NCBI GenBank assembly: GCA_030673585.1
Contig: DAOVIU010000023.1
Location: 1 to 9,423 of the forward strand
Source: Pseudomonadota bacterium
Lineage (GTDB): Bacteria; Desulfobacterota; BSN033; G020346125
Direction of reading: 5' to 3'
Length of the DNA stretch: 9,423 nt
Shown here: piece after piece, positions 6,992 through 9,423 of the stretch
How the letters are laid out: every line of letters starts with the position of its first letter
Position numbering within the stretch: position 1 is the first letter of the stretch
Notes under the pieces: model-generated
Told to the model about the DNA's origin: nothing
The model's database searches: none
What the model saw: the letters and a program-made list of their open reading frames with translations, nothing else
Made by a program: the position numbers and the translations under genes

Positions 6992-7067
6992 TCATAAGGA
7001 CCAAGATCAAAAGCAAGCCCAAAAGCTGTACCAGAACTACTATCAAAATCAATCCTGCCCAACCCAT
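6951..7067 (-). CDS. Branched-chain-rich attenuator leader peptide
   Basis: This 38-codon ORF starts at ATG 7067 behind GGAAGG, spacing 7. Residues 6-24 read LILIVVLVQLLGLLLILVL: 10 Leu, 4 Val and 3 Ile in 19 codons. It lies between a strong promoter and an intrinsic terminator upstream of ilvB, exactly as the leader peptides of enterobacterial ilvB and ilvGMEDA do. Its role is to sense charged Leu-, Ile- and Val-tRNA through ribosome speed. The peptide itself need not have a function. The alternative, a small single-span membrane protein, fits the composition but not the overlapping RNA pairings. Stalling on codons 6 to roughly 18 leaves segment 2 free; stalling on the last codons would cover it. 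Confidence 0.82.
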   Translation of the reverse strand: MGWAGLILIVVLVQLLGLLLILVLMSCPLPDPRRNTVS

Positions 7068-7110
7068 GAAAAAGCCTTCCCTCGCAACAAAAAACCGAAA
7101 TTAAATCGAG

Positions 7111-7139
7111 TATATACTCTATTTATTTTCAATTGTCAA
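7111..7139 (-). promoter_or_regulatory. Sigma-70 promoter of the ilvBN-leuA operon
   Basis: On the minus strand a perfect -35 TTGACA (7139-7134) and -10 TATATA (7116-7111) are separated by the ideal 17 bases. An A/T-rich tract with eight T's lies just upstream and may act as an UP element. Transcription would start near 7104, some 37 bases before the leader ATG. Constitutive initiation of this strength with control at the attenuator is the usual arrangement. Confidence 0.82.
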
Positions 7140-7140
7140 G

Positions 7141-7445
7141 GGAAAAAAAATTGAGTTTCCGGACTTTTCAAGGACTCCGTTGTCCCTGAGCGTAATTTGC
7201 CGGAGAAGTGGGGTACCCATCGAGGGTAAGCAGGATTCGTCCTAAGTCTTCGACCCCGAGCTCAGAACGAAGGGCTCAGCCGAGCGGAAGGGGAAAGCCA
7301 GCCCTTTAGAGGCTGGAAGGGGTAAGTATTCCCCGCCTGCGAACCCGGAAAGGATCACTTCGAAGGCATAGAACCGAACGGGCAAGGAAGTCTTTTTGTG
7401 AGGTATAAGACCCTTAAAATAAGCCTTTTCGGCCTGCTCATCACC
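7141..7445. other. Intergenic region with several inverted repeats, no gene seen
   Basis: No protein gene is supported on either strand. The stretch has several perfect short hairpins: TACCC-ATCGA-GGGTA (7217-7231), AGGA-TTCG-TCCT, GCTC-AGCC-GAGC, and CCAGCC-CTTTAGA-GGCTGG with GGGGAA and TTCCCC flanking it. This density suggests a structured RNA or a long 3' untranslated region of the OmpA gene. I could not match it to 6S, SRP, tmRNA, RNase P or a riboswitch class known to me. The strand is unknown. Confidence 0.35.
7416..7435 (-). terminator. Weak terminator after the OmpA-like gene
   Basis: On the minus strand AGGCC-GAAAA-GGCTT followed by ATTTT begins 10 bases after the stop codon of the OmpA-like gene. 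The five-pair stem includes one G-U pair and the T-run is short, so termination may be leaky. Confidence 0.35.
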
Positions 7446-8399
7446 CTACTCTCTGGAAACGGGCGTAATCTCCGTCGGTACGAGCACGATTTCGATACGC
7501 CGATTCCTCGCCCTTCCCTCTTCAGTCTCATTGGAATCGACGGGATGGTATTCACCGTAACCGGTGGCGGACAGCAAGGTGGGATCGATGCCGCTTTTCT
7601 CCTGCAGGTATCTCGCTACATTGGTAGCCCGAGCCGCCGAGAGTTCCCAATTCGTGGGGTATCTTCTCGCAAGCTCGGGTCCGATGGGAACATTGTCCGT
7701 GTGGCCCTCTACATTGATTGCCCTGTCCTTCACGTTCAACAGAATTTCCCCCACTCGGTCCAATATTTCGATGCCCTCGGGCTTAATCATGGTCCTTCCC
7801 GAATCGAAGAGAATCTCGTCGAGCAAATTCACCTTCAATTTGCCCTTCAATTGCGTGATGGTGATCTGGCCCTTCTCGATCTCGGATTTCATGCCCTCCA
7901 GTAAGTCTTCGTAGGTGGACTTCATCTCCTTCATCTCTTCTTCTCTCTGGCGCTCTAAAGCCTCCGCTTGGGACTGGAGCCTATCTACCCTCTGCCTCAG
8001 ATCCTCGTTCTCCTTCTCCACCTCGGAGACTTGGGTCCTGAGGTCCACGATGTTCTTGCTCAGGGCATCCGATTTAGCCCGTAAGATCTTCTCCAGCTCG
8101 ACGTTATCCTCCTTGAGACGGACGTTCCCCCTTTCAAGGGAGAAATTTTTGAGCTTTAGTTCGGTTCTCGCCCTCTCCAGATCGTTCCTTTCCCCCTGAA
8201 GGGTGACTACTTGCTTATCGAGGGCCTCTTTTACTCCCTGGAGCCTGGCGTGTTCGGACTTCAATGCAGCCAATTCCCTCGAGAGTTTTTCGCTCTCCTC
8301 CACCTTTACCAAATGCGTCTTTTTGCCCACGCAACTCCCGAGAAATCCCAGGCTCAGAGCTAACAGGGCAATCACCATAATCCATTTCTCCCGATTCAT
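7446..8399 (-). CDS. OmpA-family lipoprotein with long coiled coil
   Basis: This 317-residue envelope protein begins with a hydrophobic signal (residues 7-20) ending in the lipobox LGSC, with lipidated C23. The next residue is Val rather than Asp, so sorting to the outer membrane is expected. Residues about 30-185 are a charged heptad-rich coiled coil. Residues about 190-307 form an OmpA C-terminal peptidoglycan-binding domain with GHTDNVPI (232-239) and NWELSAARA (250-258). D235 and R257 match the pair that binds diaminopimelate in this fold. RARNRRIEI follows near the end. The coiled coil probably bridges the outer membrane and the cell wall. The ATG at 8399 has a G-rich site just upstream. 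The gene follows ybaK/ebsC by 40 bases, probably in one transcript. MotB-like flagellar function is unlikely because there is a lipobox instead of an inner-membrane anchor. Confidence 0.92.
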   Translation of the reverse strand: MNREKWIMVIALLALSLGFLGSCVGKKTHLVKVEESEKLSRELAALKSEHARLQGVKEALDKQVVTLQGERNDLERARTELKLKNFSLERGNVRLKEDNVELEKILRAKSDALSKNIVDLRTQVSEVEKENEDLRQRVDRLQSQAEALERQREEEMKEMKSTYEDLLEGMKSEIEKGQITITQLKGKLKVNLLDEILFDSGRTMIKPEGIEILDRVGEILLNVKDRAINVEGHTDNVPIGPELARRYPTNWELSAARATNVARYLQEKSGIDPTLLSATGYGEYHPVDSNETEEGRARNRRIEIVLVPTEITPVSRE

Positions 8400-8439
8400 A
8401 GGTCACCCCCATCTTGTTCATAGACCCCGGTAAGGACGG

Positions 8440-8901
8440 TCATTGTCCCACATCAACCACCGTGGGGTCCAAGGTGCTGATGAGATCACTGGTCCTGAGC
8501 TTCAGAATGAGGCCTCGTCTTCCACCATTGATATAGATTTCACCATACTCCAAGATTCCCCTGTCGACGTAGACCGACAGTCGGGTCCTCGCGCCGAAGG
8601 GGCTAATACCTCCCACCAGGTATCCCGTCAGGCGCTGAGCATCGCGCTCGCTGGCCATCTTGGCCTCCTTAACACCAACGAACCTAGCGAACTCCTTCAA
8701 GGAGATATCCCTTGAAGCGGACATGAGCACGAAGACCAAGCGGTTATCCGAGAACCGGACCACGAGGGATTTGAGCATGGGATCGAGGGGAACACCCAAG
8801 GCCTCTGCCGCGTATTCCGAGCCCTTTTGCCGAAAATCGTACTCAAGGGATTCGAAGGGAATCCCTTGCTCAGTCAAAAACCGCTCGCCCCTGCTGGCCA
8901 C
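8440..8901 (-). CDS. ybaK: YbaK/EbsC-family aminoacyl-tRNA deacylase
   Basis: This 153-residue cytosolic protein of the YbaK/EbsC superfamily hydrolyses mischarged tRNA in trans, for example Cys-tRNA(Pro). The key features are the conserved lysine K44 in PMLKSLVV and the loop TGYLVGGISPFG (92-103), typical of the family's substrate pocket. The length is that of a stand-alone domain. GTG 8901 is the only reasonable start: a TAG lies three codons upstream in frame, and AGGGG sits six bases before it. The exact tRNA specificity (YbaK, ProX or another subfamily) cannot be read from the sequence. It shares a likely transcript with the OmpA lipoprotein, though the functions appear unrelated. Confidence 0.9.
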   Translation of the reverse strand: MASRGERFLTEQGIPFESLEYDFRQKGSEYAAEALGVPLDPMLKSLVVRFSDNRLVFVLMSASRDISLKEFARFVGVKEAKMASERDAQRLTGYLVGGISPFGARTRLSVYVDRGILEYGEIYINGGRRGLILKLRTSDLISTLDPTVVDVGQ

Positions 8902-8965
8902 GATGGACCCCTACCCACATCTCCAATTCCCGTTCGTCCCTGGGGTCTTCTCTGTATAAAGCGCA

Positions 8966-8994
8966 ATATTATAATGGATTTCGCTTGAAAGCAA
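8966..8994 (-). promoter_or_regulatory. Promoter for ybaK and the OmpA-like gene
   Basis: On the minus strand TTGCTT (8994-8989) and TAATAT (8971-8966) are 17 bases apart. A perfect TATAAT overlaps the -10 but would give a 15-base spacer. The start would be near 8959, about 58 bases before the GTG start. Confidence 0.5.
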
Positions 8995-9037
8995 GGATAA
9001 ACCCCTCACTTTTGGCCAACGATTTATGGAAAAGGGG

Positions 9038-9067
9038 TTAGTATTAAAAACCTTCAATTGCTATAAT
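9038..9067 (+). promoter_or_regulatory. Possible promoter for the gene at 9101
   Basis: A perfect -10 hexamer TATAAT at 9062-9067 lies 33 bases before the GTG start. The best -35 is TTAGTA at 9038-9043 with an 18-base spacer, a weak match. An activator or extended contacts may be needed. It is divergent from the ybaK promoter. Confidence 0.4.
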
Positions 9068-9100
9068 GAGAAAGAGAACAGTTATCAAAAGGAGGAAGAT

Positions 9101-9423
9101 GTGACCCATAGAGATGAAGGACATTACGCCGAAAAGCACGGCGCTCGTAGACCGCGCGACCAGGCCATCGCAGACGCCATACGGAAATCCTCGGTAGGGG
9201 GGGAGGTATCATGCGCAGAGGCATTTCGCATCGCCCAGGAGATGGGCGTTGAACCGTCAGAGGTTGGACGGGCCCTGGATCTCCTGGAGATGAAAATCAT
9301 AAAGTGCCAGTTGGGGCTTTTCGGACATGAACGGGGCAGGCACTTGATAGTCGAACCCGCTGAGGCGGTTTCACCGGAGATGGAGAAGGCTCTCCGAGCA
9401 GATCTGATCAATGGACGGCTACC
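9101..9423 (+). CDS. Repeat-containing protein with CQLGLFG motif (partial, 5' end)
   Basis: The gene runs off the right edge; 107 codons are seen. The start is GTG at 9101 behind a strong AAAAGGAGGA (9087-9096), spacing 4. The predicted fold is a small helical, winged-helix-like unit: AIADAIRKSSVGGEVSCAEA, then a helix with EVGRALDLLEM, then KCQLGLFG. After it, EKALRADLINGRLP restates the opening of the unit, so a second tandem repeat is predicted to begin at the edge. I recall similar hypothetical proteins with KCQLGLFG in Desulfobacterota and relatives, but no established function. The conserved Cys in each unit might bind metal, which is inference. Basic residues near the start would suit a nucleic-acid binder. 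Confidence 0.75.
   Translation, partial: MTHRDEGHYAEKHGARRPRDQAIADAIRKSSVGGEVSCAEAFRIAQEMGVEPSEVGRALDLLEMKIIKCQLGLFGHERGRHLIVEPAEAVSPEMEKALRADLINGRL

Noticed and set aside
7185..7350. 6S RNA-like sequence on the minus strand (TTCGCAGGCGGGG)
   Set aside because: The short match recalls part of 6S RNA, but the required complementary 3' end and the central bubble layout could not be found.

Overview
The window reads as a piece of chromosome from a moderately GC-rich, diderm, probably uncultured or environmental bacterium. An OmpA-type lipoprotein implies an outer membrane. A small protein of the kind common in Desulfobacterota, Methylomirabilota and relatives, and a sigma-54 type promoter, point to the same broad group. 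The exact phylum cannot be fixed from the sequence. No mobile element, CRISPR array, tRNA or rRNA was found.

Layout, left to right. Positions 2-97 may hold the last 31 codons of a plus-strand gene. An intergenic stretch with a near-consensus sigma-54 promoter leads to a 137-residue protein made of two similar beta-rich halves (515-928). Positions 929-1625 hold only small or broken reading frames, including one Cys-rich ORF. An AlaC-type aminotransferase (1626-2807, plus strand) then converges, 20 bases apart, on a minus-strand branched-chain amino acid operon: ilvB (6788-5049), ilvN (5038-4508), leuA (4369-2828). Further right, also on the minus strand, are ybaK/ebsC (8901-8440) and a coiled-coil OmpA lipoprotein (8399-7446). 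A plus-strand gene with a CQLGLFG motif starts at 9101 and runs off the end.

The most interesting part is the ilvB leader, minus strand 7139-6789. A near-consensus sigma-70 promoter is followed by a 38-codon leader ORF in which 17 of 19 consecutive codons are Leu, Ile or Val. A GC-rich intrinsic terminator lies just past its stop codon. Mutually exclusive pairings 1:2, 2:3 and 3:4 can be read directly, the classic design of transcription attenuation. Directly after it is a second terminator hairpin whose 5' arm pairs perfectly with the 3' arm of the first. The chain therefore extends to 4:5 and 5:6. This predicts a domino leader in which both terminators form together when branched-chain aminoacyl-tRNAs are plentiful and both are lost when they are scarce. 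A third, weaker hairpin with a T-run follows.

How the genes work together: IlvB and IlvN make acetolactate from pyruvate, the first step to valine and leucine (acetohydroxybutyrate for isoleucine). LeuA commits ketoisovalerate to leucine. ilvC, often found between ilvN and leuA, is not here. The aminotransferase coming the other way also works at the pyruvate/alanine node, if the family assignment is right.
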